Shown: positions 8,829-19,884 of the stretch, one piece after another
Position numbering within the stretch: the stretch's first letter is position 1
How the letters are laid out: each line of letters starts with the position of its first letter
Assembly: GCF_004135735.1 (NCBI RefSeq)
Contig: NZ_CP012670.1
Coordinates: 62,001-126,000 of the forward strand
Direction: 5' to 3'
Length of the DNA: 64,000 nt
Source: Sorangium cellulosum
GTDB taxonomy: Bacteria; Myxococcota_A; Polyangia; Polyangiales; Polyangiaceae
Position numbers and translations under genes: made by a program
The notes under the pieces: model-generated
What the model saw: only the letters and a program-made list of their open reading frames with translations
The model's database searches: none
Told to the model about the DNA's origin: nothing

Positions 8829-9860
8829 TCACTGGTCGTCCAGCGCTCTCAGCGCAAAGGCGGTGACCAGCGCCTCCGAGCCGACGTAGACGTCGGAGCG
8901 GCCCAGCTTGTACATGGGTGAGGCCGGCCATGAGCCGTCGGCGTTTTGTGCCGCTCGCAGCGCCTCTCGCTCGGACGCGTCGTCGATGCGCAGGCGATTG
9001 GCCGCGATGACCCTGTACGCGAGCTCCAGGGGGACATCGCTGCTCCCGATGCGCGCCCTCAGCACGTCCTCGATGAGGTGCGCATACCTCCGCCGGAACG
9101 CCTCGAACTCCAGCAACCTCGACGCCCAGTAGAGGAGCCCGTCCGGCGTCAGGTAGTAATAGTAGGCGCTCGGACGCGCGGCGTTCTCCGGGCTCAGCGA
9201 GTCGATCAGGTACTCCTCCGTGGGCCGCGCCTCGCCCTCCCTCCCCAAGAGGTAGGCCAGGTACAGCGCGTTGGCGCAGGGGACCGGGTCGATCCTGTAG
9301 CGCCCCTCCCTCTCGCCCCTCGGGGGCAAGTAGACGTGAATGACCCCGGTGTCGTTCACGTTCTGCAGCACCTTCGAGGCGGCCGAATGCGCGACGTCCA
9401 TGGGAACGACGCCGAGCTTGATCAGGACCGACAGCGCGAGCCCCGTGACGTCCACGTCGCGCGGGAGCAGGCTCGTGTCCATGAAGTACGAGAAGACGCC
9501 GTGCTCGTGGTACTCGCCGAGGTACTCCGTGATCCGGCTCTTTATCCTCGAGCTCAGCCTGCTGGCCATCAAGAGGTCCAAGATGATCGCGGAGCTGAAG
9601 GCTTCCTCCGGCATCTCGGTGCGCGACATGAAATCCGGTGTCCGGCTCAGCGTGGCCTGGTAGCAACGGTCGATGTCGAAGGCGCGACGGAGGTATCGAT
9701 AGCCCCTGTCGATGGGGCTTTCGTCGCGTAGGTTCGGCGCGCGCAGCCGCCCCAGTATTCCAGTCTCGCCCTCGCGAAGGCTGAACACGTCATGCTGTGC
9801 CGGGGGCTTGCCAGTGTTTGACTGTCCGTTGACGTCATCGACTACGCCATCTCTGAGCAT
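8829..9860 (-). CDS. Alpha/alpha-toroid protein, class II terpene-cyclase/prenyltransferase-like
   Basis: First gene of the terpene cluster, 343 residues. It looks like one alpha-barrel of the squalene-hopene-cyclase/prenyltransferase superfamily. A QW-type repeat QNADGSW is at 305-311, and DVDVTG at 135-140 resembles the class II acid motif DxDD/DxDTT; the first two Asp are kept and the fourth position is Val. Typical class II diterpene cyclases have two barrels (about 500 residues), so this is a single-domain relative. It may protonate and pre-cyclise the diphosphate before the class I enzyme acts, or may be a non-catalytic partner; this cannot be decided here. The ATG at 9860 has GAGGA about 10 nt upstream. 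The motif reading is direct; the function is inference. Confidence 0.75.
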   Translation of the reverse strand: MLRDGVVDDVNGQSNTGKPPAQHDVFSLREGETGILGRLRAPNLRDESPIDRGYRYLRRAFDIDRCYQATLSRTPDFMSRTEMPEEAFSSAIILDLLMASRLSSRIKSRITEYLGEYHEHGVFSYFMDTSLLPRDVDVTGLALSVLIKLGVVPMDVAHSAASKVLQNVNDTGVIHVYLPPRGEREGRYRIDPVPCANALYLAYLLGREGEARPTEEYLIDSLSPENAARPSAYYYYLTPDGLLYWASRLLEFEAFRRRYAHLIEDVLRARIGSSDVPLELAYRVIAANRLRIDDASEREALRAAQNADGSWPASPMYKLGRSDVYVGSEALVTAFALRALDDQ

Positions 9861-10387
9861 AGAGCGTCCTCGCCTGGCGGGCTCTGGGGGTTGCGGATTC
9901 GATGCGGTTCGCCCTGGACGATCGTGGGTTCACGGATCAATGTCAATACAGATGCAACGACTCGCCCGGGAGTCGACGATGGTGTCCCTGTTGTTCACTC
10001 TCATGGTAATGCGTGCTCTGGTTCAATCGATGTCCAGGACATCATGATGTTCTGAACTCAATGAGGTCCTTGTCTGGACGAGCGATGCGCTCCTGGAGCA
10101 CCGATCACGTTGAAATTCCTAAGGAATCGGCTGGTGAGAGGGAGGATCGCAAGGGCGTGGGGAGCGCAGGGTAGAGGGAAACAGACCTCTCTCCCGGGCG
10201 CCCCTTGCGGGTCTCTCTCTCCCGCGCTCTTCCCGCGTCCGTACGCTTCCGGCTCGCTCCGCGACGGCTCTGGCGGGTGGCACAAGCTGTTGAATCTGGA
10301 CGAGCTTCAGCCTGCTCTGCGTCCTGGGCGCGCATCGCCCTCCCGGCGCGCCAGGCGGAGCTGAGCTGGCGTGGCGCGGCGGCGGCG
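9861..10387. other. Intergenic region upstream of the terpene cluster
   Basis: 527 bp with no convincing gene; the short open frames have no family features. It should contain the promoter of the minus-strand terpene cluster and the 3' end of the PAS-STAS unit. A 12-bp perfect palindrome lies at 10039-10050. Base composition is somewhat less GC-rich than the neighbouring genes. Confidence 0.6.
10039..10050. promoter_or_regulatory. Palindrome upstream of the terpene cluster, possible operator
   Basis: ACATCATGATGT is a perfect 12-bp palindrome and extends to an imperfect 18-bp one. It lies 179 bp upstream of the first terpene-cluster gene, in an AT-richer patch of an otherwise very GC-rich region. 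A regulator-binding site is a guess from symmetry and position only. Confidence 0.3.
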
Positions 10388-11443
10388 TCAGCGCCGGGCG
10401 GCGGCCTCGGGCCGCGACGCCATGACCCGGGTCATGTCGAAGTCCGTCTGGATCAGGCGCAGGCAGGTCTGCAGGCCGTGCCTGAGGTTGCGGAGCGTGA
10501 GCATGGGGCCGAGATCCACGCGCAGCGCGGTGAGCGTCTGCGCCACGGCAGGCTGGACCCCGGTCAACATGCACCGGGCGCCGAGCAGCTCCACGGCGCT
10601 CACCAGCTTGAGGAGCTGATCTGCCGTCGAGGAGTCCACGATCTCGACGCCCGTCACGTCGACGATGACGAAGCGACACTGCTTCCGCGCGATCTCGTCG
10701 AGCAGCTGCTCCGTCATCTCGCCGCTGCGCCGGGAATCGAGGATGCCGATGATGGGCAGGACGAGGACCTCATCCCAGATCTCGAGGATCGGCGTCGAGA
10801 GCTGCTGCACGGTGAGCCGTAGACGCTCGAGCGTGTCGTTTCTCTCCTTCTCACGGGCGAGCTGCTGCTCTAATTCCTTCTCCCACCGCTTGCGATCGCT
10901 GACATCACGGAACACGCCCACGGCGCCGAAGAACGTGCCGTCGTCGGAGATGACCGGGCGCGCGCTCGCGACCAGCCAGCCGCCCGTCGGGTTGTTGCCG
11001 TGCCGGAAGAACATCTCCTGCGCGACGACGACCTCGCCCTGGAGGGCGCGCGCGACAGGCAGCTCGTGCGGCGGAAACGGCGTCTGCTCATCGGCGCGAT
11101 AGAGCCCGTATCGCTGGCTCCACTCGTCAGGTGAGGCGTCGGCGATCGTGAGCTTGAGGAGCGCCTCGGCCGCCGGGTTGGAATAGATGATCTTCCCGTG
11201 CCGATCGCTGACCACCACGCCGTCGACGATGTTGTCCAGTATCGTCTGCTGCGCCCGCATCCGGCTCTCCAGCGCCTTGAGCGTACCGCCAGGCCGCGCC
11301 GGCGAGGCGCGGCCGCCCCCGCCAGCGCTGCGGCGGCTCGTCTTCGTCTTCACGCTGACGTGCTCCTGCTTCTTGCCCTGATCCGACGGGAGGGAAGGTT
11401 TTGTAGAGCGAGTTTTTCCTTCGTTTCGATGGGCCGGTTTCAT
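10388..11443 (-). CDS. PAS-STAS domain sensor protein, RsbR-like
   Basis: Cytoplasmic sensor of 351 residues. A basic, Ser/Lys-rich leader (1-55) is followed by a PAS domain at about 65-190 (ILDNIVDGVVVSDRHGKIIY begins it; FRDVSDRKR ends it), a short coiled-coil, and a C-terminal STAS domain at about 215-340 with the RsbR-type opening LSTPILEIWDEVLVLPIIG. Such proteins form stressosome-like scaffolds in which STAS Ser/Thr residues are phosphorylated; the DSSTADQL block carries the usual phosphoacceptor position. The start is placed at ATG 11443 because AGGAGAAG lies upstream; an ATG nine codons earlier has no such site. No RsbS/RsbT partner is next to it. The signal is unknown. Confidence 0.88.
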   Translation of the reverse strand: MKPAHRNEGKTRSTKPSLPSDQGKKQEHVSVKTKTSRRSAGGGGRASPARPGGTLKALESRMRAQQTILDNIVDGVVVSDRHGKIIYSNPAAEALLKLTIADASPDEWSQRYGLYRADEQTPFPPHELPVARALQGEVVVAQEMFFRHGNNPTGGWLVASARPVISDDGTFFGAVGVFRDVSDRKRWEKELEQQLAREKERNDTLERLRLTVQQLSTPILEIWDEVLVLPIIGILDSRRSGEMTEQLLDEIARKQCRFVIVDVTGVEIVDSSTADQLLKLVSAVELLGARCMLTGVQPAVAQTLTALRVDLGPMLTLRNLRHGLQTCLRLIQTDFDMTRVMASRPEAAARR

Positions 11444-12464
11444 CTCGACTTCTCCTGCTGGCTGCGGCACGAAGCATCGGGCGATGGCCCGGGGCGGCGC
11501 TGTCTACCGGGGCGATACAATCCAGATGCATGACGACCAAGAGCGCTGTCCTCCCTGGCCGTGTCCGCAGTTCTCGTGACTCTGTATTTCAGGGCCTTCC
11601 AATGCCACGCCCATGCTGCCTATCGGTGAATTGGTGAATGACGTTAAACCAGCGACGGAAGATGAGCAATGGTTCATCTTACAAAGTTCATGTGTGGAAC
11701 TCGGCTCCGCCGGCGGCCTCATGACCACATCTCGATCTCGGTGGGAGCCTCGTTCGAGGTGTCGTGACGGGCGTCGCCGGGAGGCGCAGCCCGTCGAGCG
11801 AGGAGCGGTGGTGCGGGGTCCTCACCCGGCGTGGGAGCCTTGGCGCCGAGCTCGCGCGTCACGGCGAACATGGTTGCGAGGCCCGGCGACCCGCCGATGC
11901 GTCACCTGTCGGGTTCCGGGGTCGCTGCGCCGACACCAGCGTCCCGCGCCGCCCCGCTGGCCGCACTCTGCACGAACGGCGAGGCGCTCGACTCCCGGTC
12001 AACGTGAAGTGCCGGTTGGCGGCGACGCGCGAGCTTGTCGCCCTCTCCCCACGTGAAGGAGCCCGTCGGCTCGCCGCCTCACCTGCGGTCGTGAGCCTCA
12101 CGGCGTTCAACGAGCATGTTGCGGCAGATCACGAGATCGATCCCGACGGCGTTGATCGGCGCGCCGCTCGGCGGAGGCCTGGTGTTCGCCGTGTGGTTGA
12201 GCACGCACCGCGTCGCCTCCACGTCGCCGAGGGACAGGCGGAGCGCACCGGCCGCGACGGTCTGCGCGGGGCGAGGCGCGAGGGGGGGGAGAGCCGTCCG
12301 CCGTCGAAGCGGGCAGTGGCGAGGCCAGCTCTGCGCCGAGTCTCCGTGTCCTGTCCAGCGACGGAGGGGATTCTGCCCGGAGCAGGGGCCCGCTTCAGCG
12401 CGGACCCCGTTGAGCGACGGACCGGAGCGACGGCCCCCGGCGTCGCCGCCGGGGAGAGGGCCCG
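11444..12464. other. One-kilobase gap without a convincing gene
   Basis: Several open frames cross this stretch on both strands, but none has a ribosome site, plausible composition or family features. On the minus strand at about 12090-12240 a short peptide containing DLVICRNMLVE resembles the DLxxCRNxLIYF signature of CheR methyltransferases, without the rest of the domain. It could be a decayed fragment but is too short to call. The first 300 bp (11460-11720) are less GC-rich and probably hold the PAS-STAS promoter. Confidence 0.5.
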
Positions 12465-14698
<2,234 letters not shown>

Positions 14699-14702
<4 letters not shown>

Positions 14703-16009
14703 GCTGCCTCCAGGACCACGGCGGCGCCGAGCCCGCCCGCCGCGCACACGGTGAGGAGCGCGTGCTTTCCGCCGCGCTTCTTGAGCTCGCGGAGCGTGGA
14801 GAGCACCATGCGCCCTCCCGTGGCCGCGAAGGGGTGGCCGAGCGCGATCGAGCCGCCGTTCACGTTGAGCCGGTCGGGGTCGATCTCGCCAACCGCGGTG
14901 GACCGGCCGAGCTTCTCCCTGGCGAACGCCGGCGAGGCGAGCGCCTTCAGGTTGGACGCGACCTGGGCGGCGAAGGCCTCGTGCATGTCGACGAGATCCA
15001 TGTCGCGCAGCGAGAGGCCGGCCCGCTCGAGCGCCCGCGGCGCGGCGAGCACCGGGGCCATGAGGAGCTGCCAGCCCGGGTCGACCGCCGCGTAGGACCA
15101 CGATTTCACGTACCCGAGCGGCTGGTGGCCGAGCGCCTTGGCCTTGGACTCGCGCATCAAAAGGAGCGCGCTCGCCCCGTCGGTGAGCGGCGACGCGTTG
15201 CCCGCGGTGATGGTGCCGTGGCGCCGGTCGAAGACCGGCGGCAGCCGGGCGTACGCCTCGAGCGTCGAGTCGTCGCGGACCACGTTGTCGCGCTCGACCG
15301 GCGCGTCGTAGGGCGGGGGGATCACGTGCATGACCTCGGCCGCGTACGTGCCGTCGCGCCAGGCGCGCGCGGCGTTCGTGTGCGACCGGTGAGCGATCGC
15401 GTCCTGCTCCTCGCGCGAGATGCCGTTCTCCTTCGCCATCTTCTCGGCCGCCTCGCCCATCTGCTCGCCCGTGGTCGGCTCGCGGGAGAAGCCCGGGACC
15501 GGCGGCACGACGTCCTTCAGCGACAGGCGCGAGAGGATCCCCAGCCGCGCGCCGAGCGTCTTCGCCTTCTGGAGGTCGGTCAGCGCGGCGGCGAGCTTCC
15601 TGGAGACGCCGAGCGGGACGTCGCTCATGCTGTCGGCGCCGCCGACGAGGGCGACGTCGTGCTGGCCGGCGAGCATCGCCTCGGCGGCGCTCGTCATGGC
15701 CTGGAGCGACGTCGCGCAGGCGCGCGAGACGCTGAAGGCGTCGATGTCCTTGGGCAGGCCGGCGCGCAGCACGACCTCGCGCGCGATGTTGAGCCAGTCG
15801 AGCGTCGGCACCACCTGGCCGTAGACGACCAGCGTGATGTCGCGCGGGCGCACCTCGCTCCTCTGGATGAGCTCCTTGACCACCGTGGTGGCGAGATCGA
15901 CCGTGCGCAGCGCCCGCTGCGCGGTCCCCGCCTTGGTGAACGGCGTGCGCAGCCCGGCGACGACCGCCACCCGGTCCTTGTTGCCCTTCCCATGCTTGCC
16001 TGAGGCCAT
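14699..16009 (-). CDS. fadI: Acetyl-CoA acyltransferase (thiolase), beta subunit of the fatty-acid oxidation complex
   Basis: 3-Ketoacyl-CoA thiolase of 436 residues, the same length as E. coli FadI. The nucleophilic Cys98 is in SRACATSLQA. The GHPFAATGG block holds His392, and the second catalytic Cys422 is in VCAAGGLGAA. NASPLTDGASALLL is the usual mid-domain signature. The ATG at 16009 has GGAGGAG six nt upstream. It is the first gene of the fadIJ pair and overlaps fadJ by four bases, indicating translational coupling. Two small lipoproteins are divergently transcribed some 250 bp upstream. Confidence 0.95.
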
Positions 16010-16247
16010 GTCGACTCCTCCGCTGCCGGAGCCCCGCGCGGGCCCGCCCCGCGCGCTCCGCGCAGCCCCCCCGGATCCGGCGCGCCAGAGCGCGCCGGCT
16101 GGGTCGAGCTCTCTTAGGTGGACTGACGCGACGTGTCAACCGTGCTCGGGCCGGGGTGCGCGCCGGTGGAGGGCGCCGTCCGTGAAGAAGGGAAGGGGAG
16201 CTGGGTCATGCGACCGCCGTCGCGAATTTGGCCCGCGAGAGATCACC

Positions 16248-16263
16248 CCGATAACGTTATCGG
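16248..16263. promoter_or_regulatory. Perfect 16-bp palindrome just before a lipoprotein start codon
   Basis: CCGATAACGTTATCGG is a perfect inverted repeat ending two bases before the ATG at 16266. It replaces the position where a Shine-Dalgarno would be expected, so it may be an operator overlapping the 5' leader or an RNA hairpin masking initiation. It also lies between the fadIJ promoter region and the lipoprotein pair. Function is inferred from symmetry and position. Confidence 0.5.
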
Positions 16264-16265
16264 TC

Positions 16266-16490
16266 ATGCGGAAACTAATTCAGTTCATTGCATTGCTCTG
16301 CGTCCTCCCGGTGGTCGGCGGATGCTCGACGGCCGCGATGAGCTCGGCGCCCGCGGCGCCCGGATACGTGTATGTCACCGGCTACAAGGTCAATCCGTTC
16401 ATCGGGGCCGTCCCTCAGATGTGGATGTGTCCCGATCAACCCGGAAACGCGGAGTGCGTGCCGGTCGAGGTGACGGAGGTCGACGAATGA
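16266..16490 (+). CDS. Small lipoprotein A (unknown function)
   Basis: Predicted lipoprotein of 74 residues. The signal sequence runs MRKLIQFIALLCVLPVVGG with the lipobox VGGC (Cys20). The mature part of about 55 residues contains a second and third Cys (CPDQPGNAEC) that could form a disulfide, plus an acidic C-terminus. I do not recognise a family. The ATG at 16266 was chosen because it opens directly onto the signal peptide; no Shine-Dalgarno precedes it, and a perfect palindrome lies in its place. Its stop codon overlaps the start of the next lipoprotein gene (ATGA), so the two are translated together. Confidence 0.78.
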   Translation: MRKLIQFIALLCVLPVVGGCSTAAMSSAPAAPGYVYVTGYKVNPFIGAVPQMWMCPDQPGNAECVPVEVTEVDE

Positions 16491-16693
16491 AGCGTGCATG
16501 GGTTATCGGGCTCGTCGTCGCGAGCCTCGGCGCCACGGGGTGCCAGGCGAGCTACACGAGCATCCGGCAGGTCGACGCGACGCGGTACCACGTCACGCGC
16601 ACGAAGCAGGGGTTCTTCACGTATTACGGGACGATCCTCGACTGCCAGGCCCGCGGCGACGAGATGACCTGCACCGAGATCAGCGATCTGTGA
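16487..16693 (+). CDS. Small lipoprotein B (unknown function)
   Basis: Predicted lipoprotein of 68 residues, overlapping the upstream lipoprotein gene by four bases. The signal sequence MKRAWVIGLVVASLGATGC ends in the lipobox ATGC (Cys19). The mature region has two further Cys (LDC and MTC) spaced ten residues apart and a Tyr/Thr-rich strand-like stretch. The small size, coupled expression and paired Cys in both proteins suggest a two-component periplasmic or outer-membrane assembly, but no function is known to me. It is followed within 52 bp by the converging GCS2-CBS gene. Confidence 0.78.
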   Translation: MKRAWVIGLVVASLGATGCQASYTSIRQVDATRYHVTRTKQGFFTYYGTILDCQARGDEMTCTEISDL

Positions 16694-16744
16694 GCGCCGC
16701 GCGGGGCCGCCGCCCCGCGCCCCTCGCCAGCGGCCGTCGGCCGC

Positions 16745-18703
16745 TCACCCCTCGCGCAGGAACGCCTCGAGCAGGCGCGCGGAGACGCCGATGAGGTCGT
16801 GCTCCGTCACGATGCCGACGAGCCGGCCGCCCGCGACCACGGGCAGGCAGCCGACGCGCTGCTCGCGCATGATCCGCATCGCGTCGAGCGTGGGCGTCTC
16901 CGGCGTGACCGTCACGGGATCGGGCCGCATGATGGACGCGACCGTGGGCGGCGCGCCCGCGGGCGCGGCCCCGCGCGGCGCCGCCGCGGCGCCGCGCGCG
17001 AGCAGCCGGAGCAGCGCGCGGTGCGAGACGACGCCGACGAGGCGGCCCTGGTCGTCCTCGACCGGCACGTGGCGCACGTGGCGCCAGTCCATGACGCTCG
17101 CGGCGAGGTCGACGATGTCGGTGGGCCGCACCGTGAAGAGATCGGTCGACATGAACTGCCCCACCGTCCGGTAGCTGTCGCGCAGGCTCTCCCGGTCGGG
17201 CTCCAGCGCGGCGAGCTCCCACGTGTGCACCGGGCGCCCGGCCCCGGCGCCCTGAGCCTCTTCCCGCTGGCGCGCGAGCATCGCAGCGCACAGCGCGCGG
17301 TGGTGCATCTCCGGGGTGCCCTGTCCGGCCATGGCCGAGAGCGAGCCGAGCGCCCACTGGGCGCCGGTCTGCCCGCGGCGCACCCGCTCCTCCACCACGC
17401 CGAGGTAGCGATCGATGTCCGCGGCGTCGATGCTCGCGGCCGACAGGCCCGCGCGCGCGGCCGGGAGGAGGCGCGAGAGGATGAGCTCCGCGGCGGGGTA
17501 GCTCCGCCCGCCGAGCCACGTGAGCTGCGCCTTGAGCCCGTGGCGCGCCGCCGCGAAGAAGTTCGCCTTGGCGTCCTCGAACGGCATCTCGAGGTCGATG
17601 CGCGGGTGCTCGCCCGAGAGGCCCGCGACCAGGCCGAAGAAGAAGGCGGCGTTGGCGACCTCGTCGAGGATCGTCGGCCCCGCGGGCAGCGCGCGGCTCT
17701 CGATGCGCAGGTGCGCGACGCCGCCGGCCACCCCGTAGCAGGGGCGGTTCCAGCGGTAGACGGTGCCGTTGTGGACGCGCAGGGCCTTGAGATCCGGCAC
17801 CTCGCCGCGCGCGAGCACGGCCGCGGGGGGCTCGCCGGTCTCGGCGGTGATGAGCACGCGGAACCGCGCGATGTCCTCGCGGAACAGGTCGAGCGCGCCG
17901 CCCTGCACCCAGCCGTCGCCGAAGTGCACGCGGGGCCTGTGCTGCCGCGCCTCGCGGGCGGCCGGGCGGGTGTCCACCGAGCTCTCGAACAGGGCGATCC
18001 GCGTCTCGTGCCAGAGCTTGTTCCCGAGCAGGAGCGGCGAGTTGACCGCGGCGGCCAGGACGGGCGCCGTCACCGCCTGCGCGAGGTTGTAGAGCGGCGC
18101 GAACTCCCGGGCGCCGACCTGGAGGTGGACCTGGAAGCTCGTGTTGCACGACTCGAGCAGGATGTTGTCGTGCGTCATCTCGAGCTCGTCGATCCCGTGG
18201 ATGGACACGCGGAAATCGCCCTGGCGGAGCGCGAGGAGCGCGCGGTTGAGCGCGTGGTAGCGGGGCTTCGGCGTGAGGTTCTCCAGGCCGAGATCGCCGG
18301 CGCGCAGGGTGGGGAGGATGCCCGCGAGCAGCACCTCGGCGCCGAGGGCGCGCGCCGCCTCGGCGGCCCGGCCGACCACCTCGAAGAGCTCGGCCTCCAG
18401 CCGCCTGAGGCAGTCGCCGCCGAACGGCAGCGGGCAGAGGTTCGCCTCCAGGTTGAAGCGCGCGAGCTCGGTCGTGAGCCGCCCGTCGGCGGCCCGCTCG
18501 AGCACCTCTAGGGCGAGCGGCGCGGGCCGGAGCGCGCGGTCGACCAGGAACATCTCCTGCTCCGCGCCGATCCGGCGCACGCCCGACTCGATGCGGTCTT
18601 CCTGGAGGAGGCGCTCGAGCGCCGCCACATCGTCGAGCAGCGCTCGCATGAAGGCCTGACGCTGCTCCTCGTTCACCTGCTCGGAGACGTGCTGCTCGCC
18701 CAT
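16745..18703 (-). CDS. GCS2-type carboxylate-amine ligase fused to two CBS domains
   Basis: 652-residue protein. The N-terminal 470 residues follow the glutamate-cysteine ligase type 2 family (GCS2/YbdK), starting with GAEQEMFLVD (E48, E50) and including FNLEANLCPLPF, a THDNILLESCNTSFQVHLQV block and LRIESRALPAGPT. This is an ATP-grasp-like glutamine-synthetase fold that joins an amine to a gamma-carboxylate. The C-terminus holds two CBS motifs at about 505-565 and 588-645, which usually bind adenine nucleotides and could tune activity to energy state. An Ala/Arg-rich linker separates the CBS motifs. The ATG at 18703 is preferred over an upstream start because GGAGGGG precedes it at the right distance. 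The substrate is unknown; glutathione synthesis is possible but not shown. Confidence 0.85.
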   Translation of the reverse strand: MGEQHVSEQVNEEQRQAFMRALLDDVAALERLLQEDRIESGVRRIGAEQEMFLVDRALRPAPLALEVLERAADGRLTTELARFNLEANLCPLPFGGDCLRRLEAELFEVVGRAAEAARALGAEVLLAGILPTLRAGDLGLENLTPKPRYHALNRALLALRQGDFRVSIHGIDELEMTHDNILLESCNTSFQVHLQVGAREFAPLYNLAQAVTAPVLAAAVNSPLLLGNKLWHETRIALFESSVDTRPAAREARQHRPRVHFGDGWVQGGALDLFREDIARFRVLITAETGEPPAAVLARGEVPDLKALRVHNGTVYRWNRPCYGVAGGVAHLRIESRALPAGPTILDEVANAAFFFGLVAGLSGEHPRIDLEMPFEDAKANFFAAARHGLKAQLTWLGGRSYPAAELILSRLLPAARAGLSAASIDAADIDRYLGVVEERVRRGQTGAQWALGSLSAMAGQGTPEMHHRALCAAMLARQREEAQGAGAGRPVHTWELAALEPDRESLRDSYRTVGQFMSTDLFTVRPTDIVDLAASVMDWRHVRHVPVEDDQGRLVGVVSHRALLRLLARGAAAAPRGAAPAGAPPTVASIMRPDPVTVTPETPTLDAMRIMREQRVGCLPVVAGGRLVGIVTEHDLIGVSARLLEAFLREG

Positions 18704-18835
18704 CGCTCCCCTCCGGATCTCTCTGACCCGCGCCCGTTCCCGGTCCACCAGAGCCTACGACGCGCGGCGGCGGGTGGTGGAACACTTCGTGGGCTCCACC
18801 ACGTGGCGGAGGAGGGGGCGCGGAGGCGCAGAGCC

Positions 18836-19729
18836 TCAGAACCTGTGGCCGACCGCGAGCCTGAGCGTCGTGACCTTGTCCTCCGCGAGGCCGAACCCGA
18901 GCGGCGCGTCGAGCGCCACGAGCAGCCCCGCCCGCCCGTGGAGGGCGGATTTGGCCGGCTCGTAGCTGACGAACGGCTCCAGCGCGAGCTGCGCCATGTC
19001 GTCGCGCGTGAGCGTCAGCGCCGCCTGGAGGCGGAGCCCGCCGCCCAGCGCGCCCTTGCCGCGCATCTCGAGCTCGCTGCCCTGCTCCACGAGCAGCTCG
19101 GCCCCGCCCCCGGCCGTGGGGAGGGCGAGCGTCACCGCGGTGTCGGCGCGGTAGAACAGCCGCTCGTCGACCTTCGCCTCGACGCCGCCGCGGATCCTCA
19201 GCGGAAAGTGCTCGGGGATGAGCCGGTGGAGGTCGAAGAAGGCGCGCGCCGGGGTCGTCGCCTGCAGCGCGGCGCGCGCGTTCTCGTCCGGATCGTCGAT
19301 GACCGGGATCGAGAACGCGCCCCCGAAGAACACGGCGAGGCGGCGGTAGAACGTGCGGGCGTAGTGGGCGCCGAGCGTGGGGTTGCCGAAGAGGAAGCTG
19401 CTCGCGCCGCTGCTCTCGTCGACGCCGAGCCGCTCCGACCGGTACGAGGCCGAGAGGCTACCGTAAGCGAGCGGCAGCTCGGCGTCGAGGTAGAGCCGGT
19501 CGCGCCACCGGAGCTGGCCGACGAGGGCGAAGCTCAGGCCGAAGGTGCTCACCTCGGAGGTGACGTCGTCCTCGGTCCAGTCCGCCGACTTGCTCAGCAC
19601 GTCGAGCTCGAGCCCGACGCGGTGGCCCTGGGTGCGGATCCAGCGGTTCTTGTCCGCCAGCGCGGGAGAAGGCGCCGCGAGCCAGAGGCCAAGGAGTACG
19701 GCGGCGGAGAGCAGCGGTTTCGCGTTCAA
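18836..19729 (-). CDS. Secreted outer-membrane beta-barrel protein (unknown)
   Basis: 297-residue protein with a cleavable signal peptide (hydrophobic 8-22, then APSPALA). It then shows alternating amphipathic strands with Tyr/Leu/Arg patterns and a C-terminal Phe (GHRF), typical of outer-membrane barrels recognised by the BAM machinery. No specific family is recognised; it resembles the transporter- or MetA-like barrels common in myxobacteria. The start is a TTG at 19729 without a clear ribosome site. It lies 155 bp behind the acidic membrane protein on the same strand. Confidence 0.68.
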   Translation of the reverse strand: MNAKPLLSAAVLLGLWLAAPSPALADKNRWIRTQGHRVGLELDVLSKSADWTEDDVTSEVSTFGLSFALVGQLRWRDRLYLDAELPLAYGSLSASYRSERLGVDESSGASSFLFGNPTLGAHYARTFYRRLAVFFGGAFSIPVIDDPDENARAALQATTPARAFFDLHRLIPEHFPLRIRGGVEAKVDERLFYRADTAVTLALPTAGGGAELLVEQGSELEMRGKGALGGGLRLQAALTLTRDDMAQLALEPFVSYEPAKSALHGRAGLLVALDAPLGFGLAEDKVTTLRLAVGHRF

Positions 19730-19884
19730 CAGGCCCAGGATTGCTACCTAACATGGTCAGGCGCGGCTTTGGTCCGCGAATGAAGGCCAGAGGCGGCGTC
19801 ACGGCCAGCTGTCGGCCGCGACTCGGGGCGATGTCACGGCGCGCCGCCAGGCTGATGCCTGCGGAAAGCTCACACGATCGGCGC

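Noticed and set aside
12090..12240. Short minus-strand peptide with DLVICRNMLVE, like CheR methyltransferases
   Set aside because: Only about ten residues match and the rest of the domain is absent; chance or old decay cannot be separated.
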